Numbered from the stretch's first letter, positions 26,101 through 35,113 are shown. The stretch: DNA of 64,000 nucleotides from Nocardia huaxiensis (GCF_013744875.1 NZ_CP059399.1:2418001-2482000); one strand, 5' to 3'. Notes: generated from the letters alone by a model not told the origin. Made by a program: numbers and translations.

Positions 26101-27135
26101 TCAGGCGTCCGGCCGGTGCGCGCCGCGCAGCAGCCGAATCACCGCCCTGTCCACGATGTTTCGTTGTTCCTCGGCGTCGTGCGCACGGGCGGCCCGGCGC
26201 AGGGCGGCGGCGATCGTCGTACCGTTCTCGTAGGCCCGCACCACGCGCGGATCGACATACGAGGCGCGGGCGACGGCGGGGGTATTGCCGAGCACCTCGG
26301 CGACATCCGTCATGACCTGTTTGATCACCGCTCTGCGCCCGCGTATCGAGGCGGGCCGGGGCGAGGTGGCGAAGTCGGCGGCCGCCAGTGCGGTGGCCTG
26401 CCAGGTCCGCAGATCCTTGACGCTGAACTCCGGTCCGGTCAGCTCGCGGAAGCGGGCGTTGACGTCGTCGGCGCGTACTTCGCGGTAACCGCGGCCGTTC
26501 CGGTGGACGAGCAGCCTGGCCGAACCTGCCGGGCTACCCAGCAGGGCTCGAATCACCTTGGCGAGCAATCGATCCCGGACCGTCACCTGCTGCTGGATGC
26601 TGCCCTTGGCGGGATAGTCGAAGCGTATCTCGTCGTCCGCGACCCGCGCGTGTGCGCGCAGCAGGGTGGCGGCGCCGTGGGTGCCGTGGGATTCGGCGTA
26701 CTCCTCGCCCCCGACCCGGAACACCCCGGAATCGAGCAGCGCGATGGCCACCGCGAGCACCCGGTGCTCGTGTAATCCCCGCTGCGACAGATCGATTCGC
26801 AGTTGTGCGCGCAGGCGCGGCAGTAGCGCGGCGAGTTCGAGCACCCGGTCGAACTTCTCCTCGTCGCGTTCCCTGCGCCACTGCTCGTGATACAGGTACT
26901 GCCGCCGTCCCGCGATGTCCCGGCCCACGGCCTGGATGTGCCCGTTCGGATGCGGGCAGATCCACACCTTCCGCCACGCGGGCGGAATCGCCAGCGCCCG
27001 AATACGATTCAGTGTTTCCGCGTCGGATACCGGAGCGCCCGCGGAGGTTCGGTACGTGAAGCCGCGTCCACAGCGCCGGCGGGCGATGCCGGGTCCGTGG
27101 ATCACGCTGCGCCGCAATCGCACAATGCTCGTCAC
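26101..27135 (-). CDS. Type IB DNA topoisomerase (poxvirus-like)
   Basis: The 344-residue enzyme relaxes supercoils through a 3'-phosphotyrosine intermediate. The small N-terminal domain has GFTYRTSAGAPV and IPPAWRKVWICPHPNGHIQA, typical of bacterial TopIB. The catalytic domain has FDYPAKGSIQQQ, then FSVKDLRTWQATALAA with catalytic Arg and Lys candidates, and the active-site Tyr in AVARASYVDPRVV near residue 294. Length matches family members. It overlaps no neighbour and lies 18 bp upstream of the minus-strand end of the epimerase gene, so cotranscription with that gene and the GH76 gene is possible. Confidence 0.9.
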   Translation of the reverse strand: MTSIVRLRRSVIHGPGIARRRCGRGFTYRTSAGAPVSDAETLNRIRALAIPPAWRKVWICPHPNGHIQAVGRDIAGRRQYLYHEQWRRERDEEKFDRVLELAALLPRLRAQLRIDLSQRGLHEHRVLAVAIALLDSGVFRVGGEEYAESHGTHGAATLLRAHARVADDEIRFDYPAKGSIQQQVTVRDRLLAKVIRALLGSPAGSARLLVHRNGRGYREVRADDVNARFRELTGPEFSVKDLRTWQATALAAADFATSPRPASIRGRRAVIKQVMTDVAEVLGNTPAVARASYVDPRVVRAYENGTTIAAALRRAARAHDAEEQRNIVDRAVIRLLRGAHRPDA

Positions 27136-27153
27136 CTGCTCCGGGGCCGCCGC

Positions 27154-28347
27154 TCACAGGTCCATGCCGCCGAGGCCGCGCGGGGATTCCGGTTCGGCGG
27201 AGGCGGGCCGGGACGGGGTCGCGGTGGTGACCAGACTGTGCTCGGAGCCGATGTCCTCCTGTCGATAGTCCATGCGGCGCATCGGCTCACGGTCGACGGG
27301 ATCGGAACCGCCCATGCCCGAGGTGAATTCCCGCACGCGCAGCGGGCCGCCCGCCTTCCGGGCCAGTGGGGGAGTGTCGAGGCCGGCGGCGTCGTGCAGG
27401 CCGTCGAGCAGTTCGCGCAGCGCGTCGGTCGAGCTGTGCCGCGGGTTCCAGCCGAGCTCGGTGCGCGCCCGCGTGGCATCCATGAGCGGCAAGCGCAGGA
27501 AAGCGTCCAGCAGCTGTGGGTCGACGGGGATGAGGCGCAGATGCCAGGCCGCGGCGACCGCGGTCCGCAGCAGCGCCGCCGGTATCGGGATCGGACGCGC
27601 GCTCAGCAGCTCGCCGAGCACGTGCGCGTCGACCACCGGATCCGCCGCGAGATTGAACGGTCCCGCCACGTCCCGGACCAGCGCGAGCCGGAAAGCCTCG
27701 GCCACGTCCCGGCTGTGCACCGCCTGGAACATCAGCCCCGGCGGCGCGGGCACGAACGGTACGAGGCCCGCCCGCACCAGCCGGTTCGGCAGCAGCGGAC
27801 CGGCGAACAGCCGCCGCTGCGCACTGGCGGCGCCGCGCTGGAAGATGAATCCGGGGCGCATGCGCACCACCCGGCAGGCCGGACGGGACTGCACGAAGCT
27901 GTCCAGCATCCGCTCGACGTACGCCTTCTCCCGCGTGTATCCGGCGGCGGGCCAGCCGTCGGTGGACCAGCTCTCGGTCACCGGCCGGGCGTCGCGGCGC
28001 GGCGCGTAGGCACCCACCGACGAGGCGTACACGAACACCGGAACCGACTCGGCGGCCACCGCTTTCAAAACGCGCGCGGTCCCAGTGACATTGGTGCGCC
28101 AGGTTTCCAAGGGCCGGCGCATCGGCTGGAACGCCCACGCCAGGTGAATCACCGCGTCCGCGCCCCACAGCAGCGGCTCGAGATCGTCGACGCGCACATC
28201 GGCCGCGCCCCACTCGGTCTTGTCGATCCGGCGCTCCGGCACCCGGCGCGCCAGCCCGAGAATCGAGGTCACCGCCGGATCCGCGGCCAGCGTCTCCACC
28301 ACCGCGGTCCCGACATTGCCGGTACCGCCCACGACCACCACGCGCAT
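27154..28347 (-). CDS. NAD-dependent epimerase/dehydratase family protein
   Basis: The 397-residue extended short-chain dehydrogenase starts with the Rossmann motif VVVVGGTGNVGTAVVE. VFVYASSVGAYAPR carries the catalytic Ser region, and YTREKAYVERML supplies the Y-x3-K pair. The last 60 residues are a disordered, charged extension. The substrate is unknown; sugar-nucleotide, sterol or carotenoid modifications are all possible in this family. TGAGGAGCTTCTT before the ATG at 28347 decides the start against the longer frame. It is the upstream neighbour of topoisomerase IB on the same strand. Confidence 0.82.
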   Translation of the reverse strand: MRVVVVGGTGNVGTAVVETLAADPAVTSILGLARRVPERRIDKTEWGAADVRVDDLEPLLWGADAVIHLAWAFQPMRRPLETWRTNVTGTARVLKAVAAESVPVFVYASSVGAYAPRRDARPVTESWSTDGWPAAGYTREKAYVERMLDSFVQSRPACRVVRMRPGFIFQRGAASAQRRLFAGPLLPNRLVRAGLVPFVPAPPGLMFQAVHSRDVAEAFRLALVRDVAGPFNLAADPVVDAHVLGELLSARPIPIPAALLRTAVAAAWHLRLIPVDPQLLDAFLRLPLMDATRARTELGWNPRHSSTDALRELLDGLHDAAGLDTPPLARKAGGPLRVREFTSGMGGSDPVDREPMRRMDYRQEDIGSEHSLVTTATPSRPASAEPESPRGLGGMDL

Positions 28348-28488
28348 AAGAAGCTCCTCACCGCGAACGACCCCCGCTGACGCCATACCCGCGACGCCGG
28401 CGATCACACCCCGGCCGACGTCACCCGTCGCAAGCGGTCGGTGCGGGACAGGCCCTACCCGTTCTGGGGCACGTAAAAGGTCGCCGGT

Positions 28489-29703
28489 TCAGAGTCCGGC
28501 GGCGGTGAGCCGGTAGTCCGCTTCGAGCAGCATCCAGCCGCTCAGCTGCACCGACAGGTCCGGGCTCAGATTCTCCGAAGGCGATACGGCGGAAGGGAAC
28601 AGCTGGGCGACGGCTTCCGGCGTGCCGGGGACCGTGACCGGGCGGGACCAGTCCATGCCGAACAGTGGGAGACCCTGGACCTCGGCGCGGTTGTCCCATG
28701 CGGCGCGGGCGGACTCGTGCACTATCCGTGCGGCGGTCGTATTGCCCAGGGCCAGTGCGGTTTCGGCGAGGTAGCGGGCGAGAATGCCCATGAACAGCCC
28801 GGAGTCGTTGCCGCCGGCCGCGGCGATGACCCCGGCGCGCGTGAGCCCGGTCGCGGTCGCGGCGACGAGATCCGTCGCACGGTTGCGATGGTCCACATCT
28901 CCTGTGCGCATTGCCAATTCGGTTTCCAGGCCGATGGCGACGCCCTGGCAGTAGGTCAGTACGGTGGGGTTCACCTGGCCGCCGGGCTCGTGGACGCCGT
29001 CGAGGATCAGACCGGTGGCGGGATCCCGCAATCGGGTGTGCAGGAACTCGGCCAGCTGCCGGGCACGGGACACTTCGCCCAAGCGCGCCATGGCGATTCC
29101 GGTCGGGCCGATGGCCACGGCGTTGTAGTAGTCGTCGCCCATCCGCCACGGCACAGCCCCGACCACCGGATTCCAGCCGTCGAACAGGGCACTCTTCAAG
29201 TCGCCGACAGCGTTCCCGAACCGGACGCCCAGCAGCCGATCGGCGCGCTCGAGCGCGATGGCCAGCCACCCCATGTCGTCGTAGTACCGGTTGGTCCAGC
29301 CCGTCAGGTTCCGGGTTCGAATCCCCCGCGCGAGCGCCGACACCCGCCCGATCCGTTCCGGATCCCGGCCGCGCTGCGCCGCATCGACCGCACAGTCGAG
29401 CAACTGCGCCTGCCACCAGTAGCACCACCGCACGAATGACTGATCCACCACCGCTGCGGGCCACACGAGCCTGCCCAGCCGAGCCCAGGGCCGCCCCCAC
29501 ACCGTCCGCACGTGACGCTGCACGACCGCCTGCTCCGCCAACTCGGCTCTCGCGCAGCATCCCTCGACCCCGGCCGCGTACGAACTCACATTCCGGGTGA
29601 TCCGCCCCGTCGGCGCCGGGCGCGTGAGTGCGGCGAGCCCGATCGAGGCCCCGGTCGCGATCAGCACCCGACGCCGGCTGAGCCCTGCATTCCGGTGATC
29701 CAT
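28489..29703 (-). CDS. Secreted GH76-type glycoside hydrolase (alpha-1,6-mannanase-like)
   Basis: The 404-residue protein has a twin-arginine signal (SRRRVLIATGASIGLAAL), so it is exported folded. The catalytic domain shows the GH76 hallmark of two consecutive aspartates in NRYYDDMGWLAIALERA, with further (alpha/alpha)6-barrel motifs WRMGDDYYNAVAIGPTGIAM and TVLTYCQGVAIGLETEL. Family members hydrolyse alpha-1,6-linked mannan. Here the likely substrate is lipomannan/lipoarabinomannan of the cell envelope or environmental mannan, which is an inference. It lies next to the desaturase gene, on the same strand with a gap of 61 bp. Confidence 0.85.
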   Translation of the reverse strand: MDHRNAGLSRRRVLIATGASIGLAALTRPAPTGRITRNVSSYAAGVEGCCARAELAEQAVVQRHVRTVWGRPWARLGRLVWPAAVVDQSFVRWCYWWQAQLLDCAVDAAQRGRDPERIGRVSALARGIRTRNLTGWTNRYYDDMGWLAIALERADRLLGVRFGNAVGDLKSALFDGWNPVVGAVPWRMGDDYYNAVAIGPTGIAMARLGEVSRARQLAEFLHTRLRDPATGLILDGVHEPGGQVNPTVLTYCQGVAIGLETELAMRTGDVDHRNRATDLVAATATGLTRAGVIAAAGGNDSGLFMGILARYLAETALALGNTTAARIVHESARAAWDNRAEVQGLPLFGMDWSRPVTVPGTPEAVAQLFPSAVSPSENLSPDLSVQLSGWMLLEADYRLTAAGL

Positions 29704-29764
29704 CCCGCTCAGGGCTCCTCTACCAGAACACGATCACCTGCACCGGAAATCGTTCGGTTACAGC

Positions 29765-30835
29765 CTAACTCGCGACCCGGCCGCCGGTCGCGCTGCGGAG
29801 CGGCGCGCCGACGTGGTGGAGGTGGCGCAGCGCCTCCCGATACGAGGAGATCAGCCCGGTCTCGTGGTAGGGGACGCCGATCTCGACGCAGTAGTCGCGG
29901 ACGATCACCCGGGCGTGCCGCAGATTCGGGGTCGGCATGCTCGGGAACAGATGATGTTCGATCTGATAGTTGAGGCCGCCGAGAGCGAAGTCGGTGAACC
30001 TGCCACCCCGCACATTGCGGGAGGTCAGCACCTGCCGGCGGAGATAGTCGGGCCGGGCGTCACCGGTGAGGGTGGGCATGCCCTTGTGATTGGGGGCGAA
30101 GATGCAGCCCATGTACAGGCCGAACAGGGCCTGGTGGACGACGAGGAACGCGATGGCCTTGTCGGCGGGCAGCACCACGAACAGCGCGGCCAGGTACGCG
30201 GCGAAATGGCCGAACAACAGCGCGCCCTCGATTCCACGGTGCGCGACCGATCGGTTCCGCAGCGCACGCACACCGGCCACGTGCAGGTTCACGCCCTCGA
30301 GCAGCAGCAGCGGGAAGAACAGGTACGCCTGCGCCCGCCCGATGACCCGGGCCAGGCCACGACTGGACCTCGCCTGCCGTTGCGACCAGACCAGAATGTC
30401 CGGTGCGACATCGGGATCGAGGTCCTCGTGGTTCGGATTGGCGTGATGCCGGGTGTGCTTGTCCTGCCACCAGCCGTAGCCCAGGCCGATGCCGGCATTG
30501 CCGACGACTCGCCCCACCATCTCCGTCGGCCGCCGCAACCGGAAGACCTGACGATGCGCGACATCATGCATGACCAGTGCGACCTGAGCGAACGTCACGG
30601 CCATGAACGCCGCGACCGCGAGCGTCCACCACGAATCGCCGACGAGGACGAACGCCGCCCACCCGCCGGCGAACGCGAGCCCGGCGAGGCCGAGCCGGAT
30701 CGTGTAGTAGACCGGGCGCCGGTTCATCAACCCGGCGTCGGAGACGCGGCGCAGCAGCCGCGCGTAGTCACCGCCGGCACGGCCGGGCCGCGATGAGGGT
30801 GGAGTCGATTCGGGGACCACGGCAGATGTAGTCAT
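29765..30835 (-). CDS. Membrane fatty acid desaturase (acyl-CoA/acyl-lipid, linoleoyl type)
   Basis: The 356-residue di-iron membrane enzyme contains all three histidine boxes: HDVAH (about residue 90), HTRHHANPNHED (about 126-137) and QIEHHLFP (about 292-299). The last box with Q instead of H is typical of front-end delta-5/delta-6-like desaturases. There are four or more membrane helices between the boxes. It would introduce a double bond into a membrane lipid acyl chain and needs an electron donor not encoded here. A Crp-type regulator lies upstream on the same strand, which suggests regulated expression. Confidence 0.9.
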   Translation of the reverse strand: MTTSAVVPESTPPSSRPGRAGGDYARLLRRVSDAGLMNRRPVYYTIRLGLAGLAFAGGWAAFVLVGDSWWTLAVAAFMAVTFAQVALVMHDVAHRQVFRLRRPTEMVGRVVGNAGIGLGYGWWQDKHTRHHANPNHEDLDPDVAPDILVWSQRQARSSRGLARVIGRAQAYLFFPLLLLEGVNLHVAGVRALRNRSVAHRGIEGALLFGHFAAYLAALFVVLPADKAIAFLVVHQALFGLYMGCIFAPNHKGMPTLTGDARPDYLRRQVLTSRNVRGGRFTDFALGGLNYQIEHHLFPSMPTPNLRHARVIVRDYCVEIGVPYHETGLISSYREALRHLHHVGAPLRSATGGRVAS

Positions 30836-30928
30836 AGATCTTCCTCGGAGCTGGGCACTGCTCGGGCGCCGCGTGGCGGTGACGAGTGCGATACGCCGAA
30901 GCTATCGGCCGGGATCTCGCTCCGTGTA

Positions 30929-30940
30929 ATACCTTGGTAT
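30929..30940. promoter_or_regulatory. Possible operator upstream of the desaturase gene
   Basis: ATACC and GGTAT arms with a TT centre lie about 90 bp upstream of the desaturase start, between it and the Crp-type regulator gene. The site is short, so chance occurrence is possible. Confidence 0.25.
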
Positions 30941-31020
30941 GGCAGGAAATCGAGCCGCCGTGTGGTAGTGGATGGCATGACCGAGGCCGGCGGCGGGTGG
31001 CGCGGTTTCGGCCGCGGTTT

Positions 31021-31743
31021 TCAGGTCAGATCGGCAAATTTCCTCAGCCCCTCCATGTTTCGGACTATCAGGCGGCGGGTGCGCAGCTCGGCGAGCCGCG
31101 CGGTCCGCAGTTCGCGCATGGCGAGACCGACCGCATCGACTCCGGCGCCGATGAGGTCGCCCAGTTCTTCGTACGACAGCCGGACGGTGATCTCGATTTC
31201 CGGTGGGGCCGTGCCCGCTTCCGTCGTGAACCGGCCGTAGGCTTCGCCGAGTTCGGCCAGGAGCCGGGCCAGCCGGACCGGGACCGGGCGATCGCCGAAG
31301 TCCAGTCGCCGTGCTTCGGACCAGGCGAGCCGGTCGGCAATGGTGCGGCACAGGGCCTGCCACGCGTCCGCGTGCAGGTTCAGGAAGTTCTCGAAGACCT
31401 CGCCGGGAATGTGGTGCACGATCGTGGCGGTGCAGGTGGTGTCGGTCGAGGAACGACGTGCGGTGGGATCGAGCGCACCGAGATAGCCGACGACATCACC
31501 GCTGACCCGGATCCCGAGCAGTTTGTCGTCGGCCGTGGTGATTTTGGCGCACGCGGTGCGGCCGATATCCTTCGAACGCAGCAGGTAGGTCGTGGTGCCG
31601 TAGGCGCCCTGCTGCATCACCGCCCGGCCCGGCGGGTAGAAAACCTGGGTTCCCAGCGTCAGCAGCGCATTCCGTGACGGCGGGCTCAGCCGCGCCATGA
31701 ACGTGCGCTCCGGCCACGGCCAATCCTCCAGGTGCACAACCAT
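31021..31743 (-). CDS. Crp/Fnr-family transcription regulator
   Basis: The 240-residue protein has an N-terminal cyclic-nucleotide-binding fold (YPPGRAVMQQGAYGTTTYLL, then ISVSGDVVGYL-like IRVSGDVVGYLGALDP), a dimerisation helix and a C-terminal winged helix (RLSYEELGDLIGAGVDAVGL, then MRELRTARLAELRTRRLIV). The arginine that binds cAMP phosphate in Crp is not evident, so the effector is uncertain. The ATG at 31743 is used; an earlier ATG at 31785 in frame would add 14 residues. It lies just upstream of the desaturase gene on the same strand and is its obvious candidate regulator. Confidence 0.85.
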   Translation of the reverse strand: MVVHLEDWPWPERTFMARLSPPSRNALLTLGTQVFYPPGRAVMQQGAYGTTTYLLRSKDIGRTACAKITTADDKLLGIRVSGDVVGYLGALDPTARRSSTDTTCTATIVHHIPGEVFENFLNLHADAWQALCRTIADRLAWSEARRLDFGDRPVPVRLARLLAELGEAYGRFTTEAGTAPPEIEITVRLSYEELGDLIGAGVDAVGLAMRELRTARLAELRTRRLIVRNMEGLRKFADLT

Positions 31744-31832
31744 ATTCAGCTCCGGTCCGAGTAGTGCAGTCCGTGCACCTTCCACGGTAGGCGAGTCCGC
31801 CGGACGCTGAGCCTGATCGGCCGGCCGGAGTC

Positions 31833-31944
31833 GTGGTGGTGGCGGGCGGATTGCTCATCCGTGGACACGCGGAGTTCCTGTTCTTCGTGCCATTGCTCGG
31901 CGGGGCGGCGCTCTACACGCTGTACTTCTGGGGCCGTGGCGGCG
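31833..31944 (+). other. Possible N-terminal membrane segment of the following small gene, out of frame
   Basis: From ATG 31833 the plus strand encodes a convincing signal-anchor stretch (EFLFFVPLLGGAALYTLYFW) with GC-rich third positions. After about 40 codons good coding switches to the frame of the 31945 gene. Either a short membrane protein once continued into the next frame, or the frame is coincidental. Confidence 0.3.
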
Positions 31945-32226
31945 ATGGCCGAGGTCGCCGGAAACCGGCCGATCACCCTGCAGAGCCCGACTCACGAACA
32001 GTGGGGTGCGATGGCCGCCCTCGTCCTGAGCGGAGCCCGCAACGGCACGCGCGTATGCGCCGCCGACGCCGAAAGAATGGAACTGCTGGTAACCGCCGAA
32101 TTCGTCTGCACCCCGTCCGAATTGACCACCGGAGTGCGTTTCTCGGTGACGAGCAAGGACGCCGGCGCACCGGCCGGACAGGTCATCGGCGAGATAGGCC
32201 AGGCGGTCGGAAACCCGCAGAGTTAG
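31945..32226 (+). CDS. Small hypothetical protein, 93 residues
   Basis: A short frame with very strong GC bias at third positions starts at ATG 31945. The product (PITLQSPTHEQWGAMAALVL, LLVTAEFVCTPSELTTGVRF) has two cysteines and is mostly polar; no family is recognised. The N-terminus may be incomplete, because a membrane-segment-like reading lies immediately upstream in another frame (31833-31944). It is divergent from the Crp-type regulator and convergent with the alcohol dehydrogenase gene. Confidence 0.5.
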   Translation: MAEVAGNRPITLQSPTHEQWGAMAALVLSGARNGTRVCAADAERMELLVTAEFVCTPSELTTGVRFSVTSKDAGAPAGQVIGEIGQAVGNPQS

Positions 32227-32251
32227 GTGACAATGATGTGAGCGAGAGACG

Positions 32252-33346
32252 TCACCCCGCAGGCTCCAGTATTACGACCGAGCGCAGCACCTCGCGGTGT
32301 CGTAGTTTCTCGAGGGCCTTTTCCACCTGCGTGAGCGCAATCGTTTCGGTGACGAAGGCGTCCAGGTCGAGTTGGCCCTGACGGTGCAGGGCGGCCAGAG
32401 CGGGAATGTCGCGGGTGGGCAGGCTGTCGCCGTACCAGGCGGACGCGAGACTGCCGCCGGGAGCACGCAATTCGACGAGGGCGATGTCGAGGATCAGCTC
32501 GGGTGCGGGCAGACCGAGCATGACGAGCATTCCGGCCTGGGCTCGAACGCGCAGGGCCTGCTTCCAGGTGTCGAGTCCGCCCATGGCATCGAGGACGACG
32601 TCGGCGCCGAAGCCGTCGGTCAGTTCCCTGACCCGTGGCACGAGATCGACTGTGTTCTCGAGGGTGTGGGTGGCGCCGAAGTGTTCGGCCCAGCCCAGTT
32701 TCCGCGGGTCGTCGTCGGCGGCGATGATGATGGTCGCCCCGCCCAGTCGGGCTCCGGCGACGGCCGCGCAGCCGATGGTGTCGCAGCCGATGACCACGAC
32801 GCTGTCACCGCGTTGGACGCCGCCGGTGTGGAGCGCGGCCCCGACTCCGGTGGTGACTCCGCACCCGAGCAGAGCGGCCGTGACGGGAGCGGTCCCGGGA
32901 TCGGTTCTGATGCACTGGCGTTGATGCACAAGGACCTTGTCGGCGAGGGTGCCCAGGCCGAGGACCGGGGTGAGCGGGGTGCCGTCGGCCAGTGTCGTCG
33001 GGCGGCCGGCGGTCAACGGGGACAGACAGTCGGTGGGCTTGCCTCTGCGGCAGGCGCGGCAGGCGCCACACACCGCGCGCCAATGCAGGATGACGAAATC
33101 GCCCGGTACGACGTCGGTCACGCCGTCGCCGACCGCCTCCACCACCCCCGCGCCCTCATGCCCGAGCAGGAACGGAAAACCGCCGCCCACCTTGCCGTCT
33201 CGATGATTCAGGTCCGTCTCGCACACACCGGAGGCCTGCACCCGCACCAGCACCTCACCGAACCCCGGATCCGGCACGACGATCTCGGCCACTTCCACCG
33301 GCGCTTGCTTCGCGCGTGCGATCACGCCGTGCGCCATGTACGCCAT
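32252..33346 (-). CDS. Zinc-dependent alcohol dehydrogenase, mycothiol-dependent formaldehyde dehydrogenase-like
   Basis: The 364-residue MDR enzyme has catalytic zinc ligands in ASGVCETDLNHRDG (Cys) and LLGHEGAGVVEAVGDG (His-Glu), and the four-Cys structural zinc site CGACRACRRGKPTDC. The NAD site is VVVIGCDTIGCAAVAGARLG, with a non-canonical GCDTIG instead of GxGxxG. The overall sequence resembles MscR of mycobacteria (formaldehyde oxidation with mycothiol and reduction of S-nitrosomycothiol), and the window also holds the mycothiol amidase. AGGAAGGCGAG before the ATG at 33346 sets the start. A few residues differ from MscR, so a paralogue with another aldehyde or alcohol substrate is possible. 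Confidence 0.8.
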   Translation of the reverse strand: MAYMAHGVIARAKQAPVEVAEIVVPDPGFGEVLVRVQASGVCETDLNHRDGKVGGGFPFLLGHEGAGVVEAVGDGVTDVVPGDFVILHWRAVCGACRACRRGKPTDCLSPLTAGRPTTLADGTPLTPVLGLGTLADKVLVHQRQCIRTDPGTAPVTAALLGCGVTTGVGAALHTGGVQRGDSVVVIGCDTIGCAAVAGARLGGATIIIAADDDPRKLGWAEHFGATHTLENTVDLVPRVRELTDGFGADVVLDAMGGLDTWKQALRVRAQAGMLVMLGLPAPELILDIALVELRAPGGSLASAWYGDSLPTRDIPALAALHRQGQLDLDAFVTETIALTQVEKALEKLRHREVLRSVVILEPAG

Positions 33347-33537
33347 GTACTCGCCTTCCTGTAGGAGAGCAGTTCGTTGAGAGGGAATCGCAGACGTTCG
33401 GCCAGTATCTCCGGGCTCGGATCCAGTGGAAGGATGCACACGGCGAGTCGCCCTTGGTGTCGGCATGGACCGGAACCGCGCTCGCGCCCAGCGGCTGCGG
33501 CGCTGAGCGCGGCCCGGTTCAAAGGATCGGCGTGCGG

Positions 33538-34050
33538 TCAGATCCCGAATGGCACCGCGTAGGTCACCGTTCCGCGAGGCAGCGGTTGATCGGTCAGGCT
33601 CATGACCATCAGCGCGTCCGCGGGCACCTCGATGCTGAGCTCGACACCGTGGTCGATCGCACGCTCGAACCCGAATCGCGGGTAGTAGTGCGGGTGGCCG
33701 AGCACGACGACGAACGATTCACCGCGTTCGGCAGCAGCACGCAAGGCCGCGCGGATCACTGCCGAACCCGCTCCGCTGCTTTGGAATTCGGGCAGCACAG
33801 CGCACGGAGCCAGACACAACGCCGGCGTCGTGCCGATATGGCAGCGGGTCAGCAGGGCGTGACCGACGGCAGTTCCGTCAGCGTCGGCGCTGATCATCGA
33901 CAAGCCCTCGATCCATGCTGGATCGGCGCGCAACGCGTCGACGAGGTCTGCCTCCTCGGCCGTATCGAAGGCTGCGAGGGTGATCGCACGGATTGCCGCG
34001 ATATCGGAAGGGGTCTCGGATCGGGTCAGCCAGGTGTGGTTGCTGGACAT
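33538..34050 (-). CDS. GNAT-family N-acetyltransferase
   Basis: The 170-residue protein has the GNAT fold: N-terminal helices (SETPSDIAAIRAITLAAFDT), strands around CLAPCAVLPEFQSSGAGSAV (the acetyl-CoA pyrophosphate loop, Q-x-x-G-x-G-type) and FVVVLGHPHYYPRFGFERAI, the hallmark of the YhbS-like subgroup. The acceptor substrate is unknown. CAGGAGA lies 9 bases upstream of the ATG at 34050. A 20-codon frame with an excellent ribosome site (34257-34195) precedes it on the same strand by about 145 bp. Confidence 0.85.
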   Translation of the reverse strand: MSSNHTWLTRSETPSDIAAIRAITLAAFDTAEEADLVDALRADPAWIEGLSMISADADGTAVGHALLTRCHIGTTPALCLAPCAVLPEFQSSGAGSAVIRAALRAAAERGESFVVVLGHPHYYPRFGFERAIDHGVELSIEVPADALMVMSLTDQPLPRGTVTYAVPFGI

Positions 34051-34194
34051 GGGGGGACATCTCCTGAAGGTGGTGTATCGGAAAGTGCAGGACCACAACA
34101 TGCGAGAAGTGACCACTGTCGATACAGCACAGCGAAACCAGCAATCGGCTATCGGACCGTAGCCGGCGGCTCAGAAGAAAAGGGGCAGATCAGC

Positions 34195-34257
34195 TCAGGC
34201 GTGAACGACGAGCACACCCCGGGTGCCGAGGACGACAGCGATCATCGGCGCGGTCAT
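34195..34257 (-). CDS. 20-residue hydrophobic peptide, possible leader of the GNAT gene
   Basis: On the minus strand GGGAGGTGAGTTG immediately precedes ATG at 34257, giving MTAPMIAVVLGTRGVLVVHA and a TGA stop. The ribosome site is the best in this part of the window, and the spacing of about 7 bases is ideal. The peptide is upstream of the GNAT gene on the same strand, and an inverted repeat CGGCTA/TAGCCG lies between them (about 34150-34172). This layout is what translation-coupled attenuators look like, although the function is inferred. A leaderless chance frame is the alternative. Confidence 0.5.
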   Translation of the reverse strand: MTAPMIAVVLGTRGVLVVHA

Positions 34258-34426
34258 CAACTCACCTCCCGGTCGAAATGCTGCGGCTGAACAAGACGTC
34301 GTCGAACCTAACAGCGAAGCGAACAGGCGGCAACCCAATTGTCGCGTTCGCCGTATGTAGTGGCGGCGATTCGAACGGCAGGCACGACTGGTCGAGCCCG
34401 GTCGCGGGTTCGGGTCGGGTGCAGGC

Positions 34427-35113
34427 TTACTCGGGTGGGATCTCGGTGCGTGATTGCACCTCGGTGGTGTTGATGATGGTGATTTCGCGGCGGTCCTCGG
34501 TCAGGATTTTCAGGAATCCTGGCGGGTTTTCGAGGACGTAGCCGTGGATGGTGGCGGTCGGGGTTTCGATGCGTTCCAGCGATACCCAGGGCACACCGAC
34601 GGTGGCCGCGAGGATAAACGCGGCGGCCAGCATGAGCACGCTGGTGTGGTCGACGAGCCAGTCGAAGCGCCGGGCGGTGGGGTGGCGACGCCACAGCAGC
34701 AGGGGGAGGGCGAGCAGCGCACCGACGGCTGTGGCGAGCGCGAGTACCCACCACAGGTGGTAGGTACTCACCAGTGCCACGGTCGCCAGCGCGACGATCA
34801 GTAGCGCGGCCATGGTGCCGATGCTGTCCCAGCCCAGTCGCCCGAGCCCGATCTGGTGGATGAGTGTGGCGGGCAGCAGTACAGCCAGGACGACGCCGAC
34901 CAGGCGCGGGTCGGCCATCAAGGTGCCGATCACCATGCGGGGGACGTCGTCGATGCCGATGGTGCCCGCCATCGAGAACGCCAGGCGCCAATCGTATTTC
35001 GAGACGGCGAGCAGCCGCAGCACCAGGAACAATACTGCCGCGCCGGTCAGCGACAACCCCACGGTCCATCCGGTCGGTGTGGCCTGCTCCTCGGCCGGGC
35101 GAGAGTCGGTCAT
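34427..35113 (-). CDS. Polytopic membrane protein of unknown function
   Basis: The 228-residue protein has five membrane helices (LTGAAVLFLVLRLLAV, RMVIGTLMADPRLVGVVLAV, IGTMAALLIVALATVALVST, LWWVLALATAVGALLALPLL, VLMLAAAFILAATVGVPWVS) and a C-terminal external part of about 50 residues (ENPPGFLKILTEDRREITII). I recognise no family. The ATG at 35113 has GGAGGCACCCTC upstream. It stands alone between the GNAT gene and the repeat-rich region at 35.4 kb. Confidence 0.65.
   Translation of the reverse strand: MTDSRPAEEQATPTGWTVGLSLTGAAVLFLVLRLLAVSKYDWRLAFSMAGTIGIDDVPRMVIGTLMADPRLVGVVLAVLLPATLIHQIGLGRLGWDSIGTMAALLIVALATVALVSTYHLWWVLALATAVGALLALPLLLWRRHPTARRFDWLVDHTSVLMLAAAFILAATVGVPWVSLERIETPTATIHGYVLENPPGFLKILTEDRREITIINTTEVQSRTEIPPE

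Noticed and set aside
28470..28500. T-arm-like sequence GCCGGTTCAGAGTCCGGC near the end of the GH76 gene
   Set aside because: The loop has 8 instead of 7 bases, no acceptor, D or anticodon arms are found around it, and it overlaps the gene's stop region.
29300..29330. tRNA T-loop-like CGGGTTCGAATCCCCCG on the plus strand
   Set aside because: It lies inside the GH76 coding region (residues RGIRTRNLTGW), and no other tRNA parts are present.
33347..33537. Small minus-strand frame reading DPSPEILAERLRFPLNELLS before the alcohol dehydrogenase gene
   Set aside because: It overlaps the gene start, has mixed codon use and no ribosome site; a remnant is possible but not supportable.
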